NCBI RefSeq assembly: GCF_008630915.1
Contig: NZ_CP043909.1
Span: forward strand, 186,001-250,000
Direction of reading: 5' to 3'
Source of the DNA: Acinetobacter suaedae
GTDB lineage: Bacteria; Pseudomonadota; Gammaproteobacteria; Pseudomonadales; Moraxellaceae
Length of the DNA: 64,000 bases
Positions 50,206 through 58,624 of this stretch are shown here, piece after piece. Position 1 is the first letter of the stretch. The number at the start of each line of letters is the position of its first letter. The translations under genes were made by a program, and so were the position numbers. Under the pieces are notes generated by a model. That model made no database searches, had not been told where the DNA came from, and saw only the letters and a list, made by a program, of their open reading frames with translations.

Positions 50206-51036
50206 ATGTCACGTAGACCTCGAGAACAAGTCGATTACTTACACCTCGAAGAACTCGGTGGTTTAGAAATGTTGAAAGCCAGTTACTTTCAGCAGGAGTT
50301 CTCTCGGCATGTCCATGAAGGATTTTGTATTGGTGTGATTGAAGAGGGTGCACAACGGTTCTATCGCACAGGTGGCAACCATGTCGCACCACAAGGCGAT
50401 ATTATTTTAGTGAATGCCGATGAAGTGCATACCGGCTCGTCAGCTGTAGAAACTGGTTGGCGTTATCGGGCAATTTATCCGACACCAGAGATTTTCCATG
50501 AATTAACCCGTGATCTGACGACAGTACATGGTACAGCACCATGGTTTAGAGACGCCGTGTTGCATGACGAAGGTTTAGCACAGCAATTCCGATTTCTCTT
50601 TGATTTACTTGAACAACCGAATAATACCTTACTCAAACAAACCTTGTTCTTATCTACGATTGCTTGGTTGGTGTCAAAGTATAGTCAAACTAAACCACTT
50701 GCCACAGATTTGGGTAATACCAAACAGCGCATTTTAAATATTAAAGATTTAATGGCGAGTATGCCTGAGCAAGAGTTTTCACTCATCGAATTGGCGGAAA
50801 TGGCAAATTTGAGTCAGTGGCATTTCTTACGTCAATTCAAAAAGCATATCGGACTCTCTCCGCATGCGTGGTTGATCCAAGCACGTTTACAGAAGTCACA
50901 AAAATTATTAAGACAAGGTTTGAATTTATCCGAGGTATCGCAGCAGTGTGGTTTCTCGGATCAAAGTCATTTTAGTCGACATTTCCGTCAAACTTTTGGA
51001 GTTACACCGGGCGGTTATATCGCTTACCTCAAATAA
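50206..51036 (+). CDS. AraC-family regulator (cupin sensor), probable azlCD activator
   Basis: 276 residues. The N-terminal 90 are a cupin-type AraC ligand domain (Phe-Ser-Arg-His-Val-His-Glu-Gly-Phe-Cys-Ile-Gly, Asn-Ala-Asp-Glu-Val-His-Thr-Gly); the last 100 have two helix-turn-helix motifs (Leu-Ala-Glu-Met-Ala-Asn-Leu-Ser and Val-Ser-Gln-Gln-Cys-Gly-Phe-Ser-Asp-Gln-Ser-His-Phe-Ser-Arg). ATG 50206 has an ideal AGGAGG 6 bases upstream. It precedes azlCD by 78 bases on the same strand, a common arrangement for AraC regulators of amino-acid exporters. Confidence 0.87.
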   Translation: MSRRPREQVDYLHLEELGGLEMLKASYFQQEFSRHVHEGFCIGVIEEGAQRFYRTGGNHVAPQGDIILVNADEVHTGSSAVETGWRYRAIYPTPEIFHELTRDLTTVHGTAPWFRDAVLHDEGLAQQFRFLFDLLEQPNNTLLKQTLFLSTIAWLVSKYSQTKPLATDLGNTKQRILNIKDLMASMPEQEFSLIELAEMANLSQWHFLRQFKKHIGLSPHAWLIQARLQKSQKLLRQGLNLSEVSQQCGFSDQSHFSRHFRQTFGVTPGGYIAYLK

Positions 51037-51114
51037 AAATAGCAATTTTATGCAATCTCCAGCGGTTGATTTTTGGCATAGTCACTAGGTTTTTAATGAA
51101 CTGTTGTGATGTAA

Positions 51115-51825
51115 ATGTTAGGTGAAAGCATAGATGATACTCAGATGTCCGAATCACGGGCATTTTTGAATGGCGCAATCAAGATACTTCCGTTGTGTTT
51201 TGCGGTATTGCCGTGGGGCTTGCTTGCAGGTTCAATGGCGATTCAAGCGGGGCTTACGACTTTACAAGCTATTGGGATGTCGGCGCTGGTCTTTGCTGGT
51301 GCTGCACAATTGATGACCTTAGGTTTAGTGATGGCAGGAACACCCGCAATCACGATTATCATTTCCGTTTTTCTGATTACCACGCAGCATTATTTATATG
51401 CACTGTATTTACGTGAAGATATTTCTAAGCAACCTTTAAAAAATCGTTTGATGCTGGGTTTTTTGCTGACGGATGAGTTGTTTGCGGTGAGTATTAAAAA
51501 GCAACAACACTATATTCATTATCTACTTGGTGCTGGATTTTGTTTTTATTTGTGTTGGGTACTGTTTAGCGCTTGTGGTGTATTCCTTGCTTCTGCAGTC
51601 CCTAATTTAGATCAATACCATCTCGATTTTTCCATCGTTGCGACGTTCATCGCAATCGTAATTCCATTTATTAAAAACTTAAATACTTTGGTTGGTGTGC
51701 TTGTTTCAGTCACATTAACGGTGGTTTTTTTAAGTCTAGGGATTAAAAGTGCAGCAATCATGGCTGGAGTGATCGGGATGTTTGCTGCAACTTGCTTACA
51801 GAATTTTCGGGAGCGTAAAGTATGA
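51115..51825 (+). CDS. azlC: AzlC-family branched-chain amino acid exporter, large subunit
   Basis: 236 residues, about six to seven membrane helices. It has the AzlC pattern Pro-Trp-Gly-Leu-Leu-Ala-Gly near 32, then Ala-Leu-Val-Phe-Ala-Gly-Ala-Ala-Gln-Leu and Gln-His-Tyr-Leu-Tyr-Ala-Leu-Tyr-Leu-Arg. With AzlD it exports branched-chain or related amino acids. The start has no clear ribosome site; ATG 51145 is the alternative. It overlaps azlD by 4 bases (ATGA). Confidence 0.88.
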   Translation: MLGESIDDTQMSESRAFLNGAIKILPLCFAVLPWGLLAGSMAIQAGLTTLQAIGMSALVFAGAAQLMTLGLVMAGTPAITIIISVFLITTQHYLYALYLREDISKQPLKNRLMLGFLLTDELFAVSIKKQQHYIHYLLGAGFCFYLCWVLFSACGVFLASAVPNLDQYHLDFSIVATFIAIVIPFIKNLNTLVGVLVSVTLTVVFLSLGIKSAAIMAGVIGMFAATCLQNFRERKV

Positions 51826-52139
51826 CTTGGTTTATCCTGATTATTCTGGCATTAGTTGTATTTATGAATCGCTATATATTGCTTGAACCTAATCTTCCTT
51901 TGCGACTGCCGAAATGGTTTCAACAATCTTTGCAATACTCCGCCCCATGTTTGTTGACGGCAATCGCAACACCAATTGTTTTTATGGATGAACATGGTGT
52001 ATTTCGTGAAACTTTATTGAATCCTTATTTTCTGGCGACGATTTTAACGATTTTGATTGCGTATAAAGTCCGTCATACTTTGTTGACGATTATTTTGAGT
52101 TTGGCATGTTTTTATGGATTGGTGTTTTGGTTAAATTAA
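51822..52139 (+). CDS. azlD: AzlD-family transporter small subunit
   Basis: 105 residues, three to four membrane helices, with the AzlD pattern Val-Phe-Met-Asn-Arg-Tyr near 14, Leu-Arg-Leu-Pro-Lys-Trp, and Tyr-Ser-Ala-Pro-Cys-Leu-Leu-Thr-Ala. Starts inside the azlC stop, so the two subunits are coupled. A hairpin terminator follows. Confidence 0.88.
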   Translation: MTWFILIILALVVFMNRYILLEPNLPLRLPKWFQQSLQYSAPCLLTAIATPIVFMDEHGVFRETLLNPYFLATILTILIAYKVRHTLLTIILSLACFYGLVFWLN

Positions 52140-52144
52140 AAACT

Positions 52145-52175
52145 TGGGAGCATATAGATTATGCTCCCAGTTTTT
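52145..52175 (+). terminator. Terminator of azlCD
   Basis: A 10-bp stem TGGGAGCATA/TATGCTCCCA with a T5 tail, 6 bases after the azlD stop. Confidence 0.85.
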
Positions 52176-52187
52176 GTTGCTAATGCC

Positions 52188-52943
52188 TTAACGCGTAGTA
52201 TACCCACCATTGGCGAAAATGGTTTGTCCTGTGATCCACCAACCATCAGTGACTAAGAAACGGACTAAGGGTTCAATATCTTCGATCTTGGTTAACCCCC
52301 CCAACGCTGATGCTGACTTATGATACGCCACCGCTTCAGGTGATTCTTGGCCGTAGAAAAATGGTGTATCCATCGGGCCAGGAGCAACAGCAGTAACAGA
52401 AATACCGCGTTCACCAAACTCTTTCGATGCGGCGCGCGTGTAATGTTCCACAGGCGCTTTTAATCCTTCATAGGTTGAATAAAGACCTGTATAAGCGGCA
52501 AGTAAGCTGGTGACAATGGTACAGATTTTTCCATTTGGATTGAGATGGCGGCCAGCCGATTGAATAAAGAAATAGGCAATTTTATTGTTGATGTCATTCA
52601 TGCCATCAAACTCTTGTTCAGTGGTGTCTAAATATGGTTTTTTGAGTACACGTCCGACAGTATTAATCGCAATATCTACACCGCCAAACTCTGTTTTGGC
52701 TTTTACAAATAAGTCTTCAATGTTCTGGATGTTAGATAAATCTGCTTGTACCAAGATTGCTTTAACCCCTAATGCTTGTACCGCTTTTAAGGTTTCTTCA
52801 GCATCTGATTGCGTTGCTACACTGTTGTAATGAATCAATAAATTTGCCCCTTGTTCAGCAAATTTACGTGAAATTAATCCACCTAAGTTTTTTGCACCGC
52901 CGGTAATCAGTACCGTTTTTCCTTTTAGATCATGTTGTGACAT
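52188..52943 (-). CDS. SDR-family oxidoreductase
   Basis: 251 residues, classical short-chain dehydrogenase. Cofactor motif Thr-Gly-Gly-Ala-Lys-Asn-Leu-Gly-Gly near the start, Asn-Thr-Val-Gly near 90, catalytic Ser in Val-Thr-Ser-Leu-Leu, and Tyr-x3-Lys in Thr-Tyr-Glu-Gly-Leu-Lys. The Asn-Thr-Val-Gly in place of Asn-Asn-Ala-Gly is slightly unusual. Substrate unknown. ATG 52943 has AGGAA 8 bases upstream. It is divergent from a LysR gene, its probable regulator. Confidence 0.88.
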   Translation of the reverse strand: MSQHDLKGKTVLITGGAKNLGGLISRKFAEQGANLLIHYNSVATQSDAEETLKAVQALGVKAILVQADLSNIQNIEDLFVKAKTEFGGVDIAINTVGRVLKKPYLDTTEQEFDGMNDINNKIAYFFIQSAGRHLNPNGKICTIVTSLLAAYTGLYSTYEGLKAPVEHYTRAASKEFGERGISVTAVAPGPMDTPFFYGQESPEAVAYHKSASALGGLTKIEDIEPLVRFLVTDGWWITGQTIFANGGYTTR

Positions 52944-53051
52944 TGCTTTATTCCTCATGTTGTTTTTGCATAAAAAACATCCTAATTGAATTTATTTGTT
53001 TGAAATAGTTGTTAGTATTGAACTGATTGTGCAAAAAAGTTGAATAATAAA

Positions 53052-53936
53052 ATGGATAAAATTGAGCGTTTAAAGATTTTTTGTCTGGTGGCTGAGAAAC
53101 AATCTTTTGCCCAAGCTGCACTGCAATTGGGTTTGCCTCGTTCAAATGTGACTTATGCGATTCAAGCTTTGGAAAAAGAATATGAAGTATTACTGTTTTA
53201 TCGAACCACACGCAAAGTTGCATTAACACATGAAGGCAGTTTGTTTTATGAGGAGGCAATACGTCTGGTTGCCCAACTTAAAGAGCTAAATCGTTTTAAA
53301 ACACAGGTGCGTAGTCAAGAAGGTAAAATCAGTATTGGTATGCCGAAACGCTTGGCAACACAAGTGTTGATTCCTCATCTATCCGCATTTTATCAACGCT
53401 ATCCTAAAGTCAAAGTGTTGATTAATGGCAGCGATGATTTTTCAAATTTGATTGAACAACAACTGGATTGTGTGGTGCGAGTTGGGCAGGTTCAGGATGA
53501 ATATTTACTGATTCGACCGATTAAACAGACGCAAATCTGGACTTTGGCATCGCCACAATATTTGGCGGAATATGGTGAACCGAAGCATTTTGATGCGTTA
53601 GAACGGCATTTTGCTGTGGATTACCATGTGGCAAAACATTATCGAGAACGGAGTGAGTTAGCATTTCAAAATCATCGGATTAACATGCCTTATCGTTTAC
53701 TGGTTGAAAATACAGAAGCCTATATTCAAGCAGGTTTAGCTGGCCTTGGCTTGATTCAGATCCCTGAATTTGATGCGAAAACTTATGTGGAGCAAGGACA
53801 ATTACAGCGCCTCTTTTCAGATATTCCATGCTTGGAATTGCCTGTAAATATTTTGCTGACGGATCGACAATATCGCCCAAAATATTTCCAAGACTTTATT
53901 GACTGGTTAGAGCAACATTTAAAAAAACTACTTTAG
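53052..53936 (+). CDS. LysR-family regulator divergent from an SDR gene
   Basis: 294 residues. The helix-turn-helix is at the N-terminus (Phe-Cys-Leu-Val-Ala-Glu-Lys-Gln-Ser-Phe-Ala-Gln-Ala-Ala, Pro-Arg-Ser-Asn-Val-Thr), then a substrate-binding domain beginning Ile-Ser-Ile-Gly-Met-Pro. The 108-base gap to the divergent SDR gene suggests the LysR controls that gene and itself. ATG 53052 is preferred; TTG 53040 is possible. Confidence 0.88.
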   Translation: MDKIERLKIFCLVAEKQSFAQAALQLGLPRSNVTYAIQALEKEYEVLLFYRTTRKVALTHEGSLFYEEAIRLVAQLKELNRFKTQVRSQEGKISIGMPKRLATQVLIPHLSAFYQRYPKVKVLINGSDDFSNLIEQQLDCVVRVGQVQDEYLLIRPIKQTQIWTLASPQYLAEYGEPKHFDALERHFAVDYHVAKHYRERSELAFQNHRINMPYRLLVENTEAYIQAGLAGLGLIQIPEFDAKTYVEQGQLQRLFSDIPCLELPVNILLTDRQYRPKYFQDFIDWLEQHLKKLL

Positions 53937-54000
53937 CTTCTACCAGAACAATACCTCAGATCACTTTGACATGGAGAAAAATTTACAGTAAAACTAAAAA

Positions 54001-54018
54001 TTAGAGTGATTACTCTAA
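54001..54018. promoter_or_regulatory. Palindromic site TTAGAGT-N4-ACTCTAA upstream of the HD-domain gene
   Basis: Perfect 7-bp arms with spacer GATT, lying 18 bases before the next start codon. The same palindrome with a different spacer lies upstream of acr1 at 58512. The flanking AAAA and TTTT here lengthen the stem to 11 bp, so it could also end the LysR transcript. Confidence 0.6.
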
Positions 54019-54036
54019 TTTTATGGGTGGATAAAA

Positions 54037-54801
54037 ATGCAGATTGGTCGACAAGCATGGATGGCTCAAACTTCAGGTGATTTGTCTTTAAAAGATCGGA
54101 TGGCTTTATTACGTCATAGCCTATTCCCAGTACTTAAACAAAGCATCAAGATGTATGCATTAGCAGGTCGTTCTAAGCTGAACGCTCGGCAGTTTTTGAG
54201 TGTAGAGGACTTACATTTGCCTGATAGTGATGAAGTCAAACAGGCGATCGAAAAAATGCAATCTTGTAGTTCAGTGAGTTTGCAGAATCATTGTTTACGA
54301 ACATGGTATTACGCTGTGGCATTTTCCAAGTTACAAGGCTTGAGTCATGATGAGGAGTTATTGGCAGTCTCGTGTTTACTACATGACTTGGGCATGACTG
54401 AACCGCATTATCAGCATCATGAAAGTTGTCGTTGCTTTGCAGGACAGGGGGCTTATGCTGCAAAGGACTGGTCTTTAGCGCAAGGATGGCAAGCCCCACG
54501 TGCTGAGCAATTATTTGATGTGATCAGTATGCACATGAATCCTTATGTTGCGGTTGATGAAGGGATCGAAGCACATTTACTGCAACAAGCAGCCAGTTGT
54601 GATGTGATTGGAAGTCGGGGTTTTGAGTTTTCTACGCGATTTAGACAACAATTATATACGCAATATCCGCGCTTGGGCTTTAATCAGCAGATGATTGAAT
54701 TTACCCAACATGAAGCATTTGTTCGACCAAAATCGCGTACAGCGATGGTGGTACAAAGTGGCTTTAAGCATTTGGTACATTTCAATCCTTATCAAAAGTG
54801 A
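54037..54801 (+). CDS. HD-domain hydrolase (cyanamide hydratase-like)
   Basis: 254 residues. Metal ligands of the HD fold are visible: His85 in Leu-Gln-Asn-His-Cys-Leu-Arg-Thr, His116-Asp117 in Cys-Leu-Leu-His-Asp-Leu-Gly-Met, and further histidines at His-Tyr-Gln-His-His. The layout resembles cyanamide hydratase-like and nucleotide-phosphohydrolase HD proteins; the substrate is unknown. GGTGG lies 7 bases before ATG 54037. A palindrome shared with acr1 sits in its promoter, pointing to a common regulator. Confidence 0.78.
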   Translation: MQIGRQAWMAQTSGDLSLKDRMALLRHSLFPVLKQSIKMYALAGRSKLNARQFLSVEDLHLPDSDEVKQAIEKMQSCSSVSLQNHCLRTWYYAVAFSKLQGLSHDEELLAVSCLLHDLGMTEPHYQHHESCRCFAGQGAYAAKDWSLAQGWQAPRAEQLFDVISMHMNPYVAVDEGIEAHLLQQAASCDVIGSRGFEFSTRFRQQLYTQYPRLGFNQQMIEFTQHEAFVRPKSRTAMVVQSGFKHLVHFNPYQK

Positions 54802-54938
54802 TATATGCCACCTATAACTGTGGATAAGTTCAGACTTATTCACATGATCTGTTGTCATCTTTTGGTTATATTTTATTCATAGTAATGTCATTGGGTCTTT
54901 TTAGTATGAAGGCTCTTTTTGAATGATGTTTGTGAATA

Positions 54939-56486
54939 ATGAAAAAAACACCGTTAACTTTTACTTTATTGGCTTCAATGCTTTTAATGACCGCATGTTC
55001 TGATGGGGATAATGGTCAAAATGGATTAAACAGCTTGATTCAACAAGTGCCTTTAGCACTTGGCAATGATGACTGTTGGAGTGCTGGAACACGTATTGAA
55101 AGTGGTTTGGATAAAAATAAAAATGGTCGGTTAGATGCCAATGAAATTGAGCAAAGTTCAGTGCAATGTGGTGCCAATTTATTTGCTCAAGGCGTTGCTT
55201 TACCTTATAAAATCTTAGCAAGTTTTCAGCCAAATGGTACAACGATTGATCGTCCATTTTCCCTACGACAAGGTGGTTTTGGCTCAGATGTGGCAGCACA
55301 TCCCACCAATAAAAAACAATTTTATGCCATTACTGATCGAGGTCCAAATGCTGACTATGATGATGGTGTGCATGGTGCTGGTAAGATTTTTCCTGTTCCT
55401 GATTTTGTGCCCAAAATTGGTTTATTTGAGCTACAAGATGATGGTTCAATCAAACTGATAAAAACCATTTTATTAAAAGATCGTAATGGGAAAAATATTA
55501 CAGGTTTACCAAATACTGCTGCGCTGGGTGGAACAGGCGAAACGCCTTATGATATCAATGGGCATGTCATTACGGTAGATTCAACCAAGCCTTTTGATCC
55601 TGTCACAAATCCAATCAAGTTAGATGATTACGGTTTAGACAGTGAGGGTTTAGCAGCATTAAATGATGGCACATTTTGGGTTAGTGATGAGTATGGTCCG
55701 CATATTGTGCATTATGATGCCAACGGTAAAGAAATTGGTCGTATCAATCCTTTTGTTCATGATGCACGTAATACTTTTACTTTGCCGCAAGAGTTTAGCT
55801 ATCGCCGTGCCAACCGTGGCATGGAAGGTTTAACCATTACACCTGACCAAAAAACATTGGTTGGAATTATGCAATCCACGATGAATTTACCGACAAAAGC
55901 TGTCAATAAATCAACATTAACTCGTATCGTGACGATCAATCTTGAAACAGGAAAAGTGGCACAATACCTTTACCGCCAAGAAATTGCAGAGAACTCGAAC
56001 TCAGCGATTGTTGCGATTAATGATCATGAGTTTTTGGTGCTAGAGCGTGATGGTAAATTTCTCAAAGATACACCTGATATCATGAAACATGTGTATCGAA
56101 TTGATTTGAAAGATGCGACTAATCTAGAGAGTATCATTGCGCAAGGTGATTTACAGCAAGATTCAAAGTTAGGTTTGACCATCGCAGGGAAAACATTAGA
56201 GCAGTATGTTTTGGCGCAAGGTTGGGAAGGATTACAAACGTTAAATATTCAACCTGTCAGCAAAACATTAGTTTTGGATATAAGCAAACGAGTGAGTTAT
56301 GCACATGACAAAATGGAAGGCTTATGGTTGATTGATCAGCATCACCTTGGGGTGCTGAATGATGATGACATGGGGCTTTGGAGAAATGGCAACGGTTTAG
56401 AGCAAAAATATTTGGATCATGCCCGTATGCGTGTCGATACACCAACCTTATATGTCATTGATAAGCTGAATCTGTTCAAGCCATAA
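54939..56486 (+). CDS. Phytase-like (esterase-like) lipoprotein with EF-hand-type loop
   Basis: 515 residues. A signal peptide with lipobox Leu-Met-Thr-Ala-Cys20 points to an outer-membrane lipoprotein. Residues 58-70 contain a calcium-loop sequence Asp-Lys-Asn-Lys-Asn-Gly-Arg-Leu-Asp-Ala-Asn-Glu. The rest is the esterase-like activity of phytase domain, a beta-propeller with Gly-Leu-Asp-Ser-Glu-Gly-Leu-Ala and Phe-Trp-Val-Ser-Asp-Glu-Tyr-Gly-Pro-His and Met-Glu-Gly-Leu-Thr. It may hydrolyse phosphate or carboxylic esters outside the cell. Monocistronic with its own terminator. Confidence 0.82.
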   Translation: MKKTPLTFTLLASMLLMTACSDGDNGQNGLNSLIQQVPLALGNDDCWSAGTRIESGLDKNKNGRLDANEIEQSSVQCGANLFAQGVALPYKILASFQPNGTTIDRPFSLRQGGFGSDVAAHPTNKKQFYAITDRGPNADYDDGVHGAGKIFPVPDFVPKIGLFELQDDGSIKLIKTILLKDRNGKNITGLPNTAALGGTGETPYDINGHVITVDSTKPFDPVTNPIKLDDYGLDSEGLAALNDGTFWVSDEYGPHIVHYDANGKEIGRINPFVHDARNTFTLPQEFSYRRANRGMEGLTITPDQKTLVGIMQSTMNLPTKAVNKSTLTRIVTINLETGKVAQYLYRQEIAENSNSAIVAINDHEFLVLERDGKFLKDTPDIMKHVYRIDLKDATNLESIIAQGDLQQDSKLGLTIAGKTLEQYVLAQGWEGLQTLNIQPVSKTLVLDISKRVSYAHDKMEGLWLIDQHHLGVLNDDDMGLWRNGNGLEQKYLDHARMRVDTPTLYVIDKLNLFKP

Positions 56487-56495
56487 CGAGAAATG

Positions 56496-56530
56496 AAGCC
56501 CAAAAGCAAAAAAACTTTTGGGCTTTTTTA
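56496..56530 (+). terminator. Terminator of the phytase-like gene
   Basis: An 11-bp stem AAGCCCAAAAG/CTTTTGGGCTT, 8-base loop, T6 tail. Confidence 0.9.
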
Positions 56531-56557
56531 AATTCATCCTTTTTAAGAAGAACGAAT

Positions 56558-57439
56558 ATGAAAATAAATAGACTGACCTTAATGACTTTAATCACCATCG
56601 TTGTGCTGCCATCGCTTAGCTATGCTGCACCTAAAGTTACTTCTCGCGAATACAAATTATTATTAGATCCCAATCATTTTAGTTACGGCAATGAAGCGAG
56701 TAATGTAAATAGCTATTTTACTCAGGCAAAAGCAGCCATCGAAAATAAAATTAGCCGAAATGTCACAGGCAGTATGAGCTTCGATACACAACGCGAAGTT
56801 CGCTTTTATGATACTCAAGGAAGCTGCCCGCTCAATAATATGGGATATAGTTTTAGAGAGCGTATCGAAAATGGCACTAAAGAAGTGACATTAAAGTATC
56901 GTGGTTATGATCACTACATGACTGATTTTGAAGATATGAGCAGCAGTGTATCTGGTGCTAAAACTAAGCTCGAAGACGATATTACCCGCAAAGATAATCT
57001 CGGCTTTCTTGTTGTTGCAAGTAAGTCGACGACGGTAACTACGTCTAGAACGATTAATGATTTTGAGGATATTAATACTTTATTTACGGGTTTTAAGAAT
57101 AATTATAATTTTAGTAATCGTCAGAGTTTACAGCCTGTTGGTGGTTTGACGATTTATGAACGTAAATATGATGGTGCAACGATTGATTTAGGTGAGTTTG
57201 ATGCTGATCTAGAAATGAGTTTGTGGTATACCCAAATGCCTTATACAGGCTTAAAGCCAGCCATAGTCGAAATTTCTTTTAAATATAAAGATCCAAATGC
57301 AGACTATACTAAAAAAGTAGTCTCTCGTGCCGCTTTAAGTTTTAGCGCTTTAAAAGGTTTAACCCAGTATAACGCGTCGAGTTCGGCAGCAACCAAAACT
57401 CAGTTTGTTTATCAATATCAATCAAATTTCTGTAATTAA
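56558..57439 (+). CDS. Exported protein with a CYTH/VTC-like domain
   Basis: 293 residues with a signal peptide (cleavage near Ser-Tyr-Ala). The mature part shows a set of features seen in triphosphate-tunnel proteins: Arg30-Glu31-Tyr-Lys33, then Tyr84-Asp85-Thr86, then Phe-Arg100-Glu-Arg102 and Glu-Val-Thr-Leu-Lys113, and later Val-Glu-Ile-Ser-Phe-Lys-Tyr. CYTH enzymes act on triphosphates or polyphosphate and are normally cytoplasmic, so export would be unusual. The call is by pattern only; a plain periplasmic beta-barrel protein of unknown function is the alternative. Confidence 0.6.
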   Translation: MKINRLTLMTLITIVVLPSLSYAAPKVTSREYKLLLDPNHFSYGNEASNVNSYFTQAKAAIENKISRNVTGSMSFDTQREVRFYDTQGSCPLNNMGYSFRERIENGTKEVTLKYRGYDHYMTDFEDMSSSVSGAKTKLEDDITRKDNLGFLVVASKSTTVTTSRTINDFEDINTLFTGFKNNYNFSNRQSLQPVGGLTIYERKYDGATIDLGEFDADLEMSLWYTQMPYTGLKPAIVEISFKYKDPNADYTKKVVSRAALSFSALKGLTQYNASSSAATKTQFVYQYQSNFCN

Positions 57440-57444
57440 TTAAG

Positions 57445-57474
57445 AAAAGAACCTCCCTTTTGGGAGGTTCTTTA
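57445..57474. terminator. Bidirectional terminator between the CYTH-like gene and acr1
   Basis: AAGAACCTCCC-TTTT-GGGAGGTTCTT, 11-bp perfect stem, between two convergent genes. Confidence 0.85.
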
Positions 57475-57487
57475 TATCGATGAAAGA

Positions 57488-58375
57488 TTACCAATGTTCA
57501 CCTGGGAACAAACGTGCATAGGCACGTTGGATAAGATTGAGTTTTTCCTGCTCACCAACAGATGCTGTTGAGCTTGGGAATAAATTGAAACCAATCGACA
57601 TCAAGATATTATTAATATCAGGTGCGACAGCATAAGTAATTGAAGCTAAGCGTCCAAGGTTGGTTGCGATTTTCTTAGGACGTTTTACGATTGCATATGC
57701 AATCAGATCCGCTGCTTCTTCAGGTGAAAGCGTTGGAACATATTTATAAATCTTTGTCGGTGCGATCATTGGAGTACGTACTAAAGGCATATAAATCGAA
57801 GTAATCGCAATTTTATGTGAATGTACTTCAGCAGATAAACAACGACTAAAAGCATCTAAAGCGGCTTTTGATGCAACATAAGCAGAAAAACGCGTTGCAT
57901 TTGCGAGAACACCGATTGAACTAATATTGATGATTTGCCCATTTTTGCGTTGCATCATATGTGGAAGAAGATTCAACACTAAACGGACTGCACCAAAATA
58001 ATTGAGTTGCATGGTGCGTTCGAAATCATGGAAGCGATCAATCGATTCATGAACTGCACGGCGGATTGAGCGTCCTGCATTATTTACAAGAATATCAATA
58101 TGATCTACAGCCGCTAAGATGTCCTTTGAGACAGCATCGATTGACTCCATGTCATTTAAATCACATGGAAATACAGATGCTTTTCCGCCCTCTGCTTCAA
58201 TCTCTGCTTTGACCTCATCCAACTTTTCTTTGGTACGAGCGATCAACAAGACATGTGCACCTGCTTGAGCAAGGTATTTTGAAACCGTTAAACCAATACC
58301 ACTTGAAGCACCTGTGACAATGATTGTTTTCCCGTCGACTTTTTGCTGAAAAAGTTTTTTGAGTTTTGCGTTCAT
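57488..58375 (-). CDS. acr1: Fatty acyl-CoA reductase Acr1
   Basis: 295 residues, the same length as A. baylyi Acr1, which I recognise from the run Asn-Asn-Ala-Gly-Arg-Ser-Ile-Arg-Arg-Ala-Val-His-Glu-Ser and the C-terminus Ala-Arg-Leu-Phe-Pro-Gly-Glu-His-Trp. SDR fold: cofactor motif Thr21-Gly-Ala-Ser-Ser-Gly-Ile-Gly, catalytic Tyr166 and Lys170. It reduces long-chain acyl-CoA to fatty aldehyde in wax-ester synthesis, at the membrane face. AGGA is 7 bases before ATG 58375. The long AT-rich promoter contains the palindrome at 58512-58529. Confidence 0.93.
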   Translation of the reverse strand: MNAKLKKLFQQKVDGKTIIVTGASSGIGLTVSKYLAQAGAHVLLIARTKEKLDEVKAEIEAEGGKASVFPCDLNDMESIDAVSKDILAAVDHIDILVNNAGRSIRRAVHESIDRFHDFERTMQLNYFGAVRLVLNLLPHMMQRKNGQIINISSIGVLANATRFSAYVASKAALDAFSRCLSAEVHSHKIAITSIYMPLVRTPMIAPTKIYKYVPTLSPEEAADLIAYAIVKRPKKIATNLGRLASITYAVAPDINNILMSIGFNLFPSSTASVGEQEKLNLIQRAYARLFPGEHW

Positions 58376-58511
58376 GTAAGTGTCCTACATTAATCAAGCT
58401 GTTGTTTGCAATGTATCCCTGTTACGATTAAACATTGCACTTTATTTTGTATTAATATTAACCGATTTTTTTTGTTTGTCTAGTGTAAATATTTGAAAAA
58501 TAATAGTTTTT

Positions 58512-58529
58512 TTAGAGTAAAAACTCTAA
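58512..58529. promoter_or_regulatory. Palindromic site TTAGAGT-N4-ACTCTAA upstream of acr1
   Basis: Perfect 7-bp arms with spacer AAAA, 137 bases before the acr1 start. Flanking T on the left and A on the right rule out a terminator on either strand. The identical arms and spacer length recur at 54001-54018. The symmetry suits a TetR- or GntR-type dimer. Confidence 0.65.
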
Positions 58530-58624
58530 AACAAGATATTGTAATAGTTGAAAAAGCAAGAATATTTTAGTTAATTTGAATAAAAAATAAGCCTCCAGAT
58601 GGAGGCTAATGAGTTTTATCGAAA

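Noticed and set aside
54001..54018. The palindrome as only a terminator of the LysR gene
   Set aside because: Possible because of the flanking A and T runs, but the same arms and spacer length recur upstream of acr1, where a terminator is excluded; I keep it as a putative operator with this caveat.
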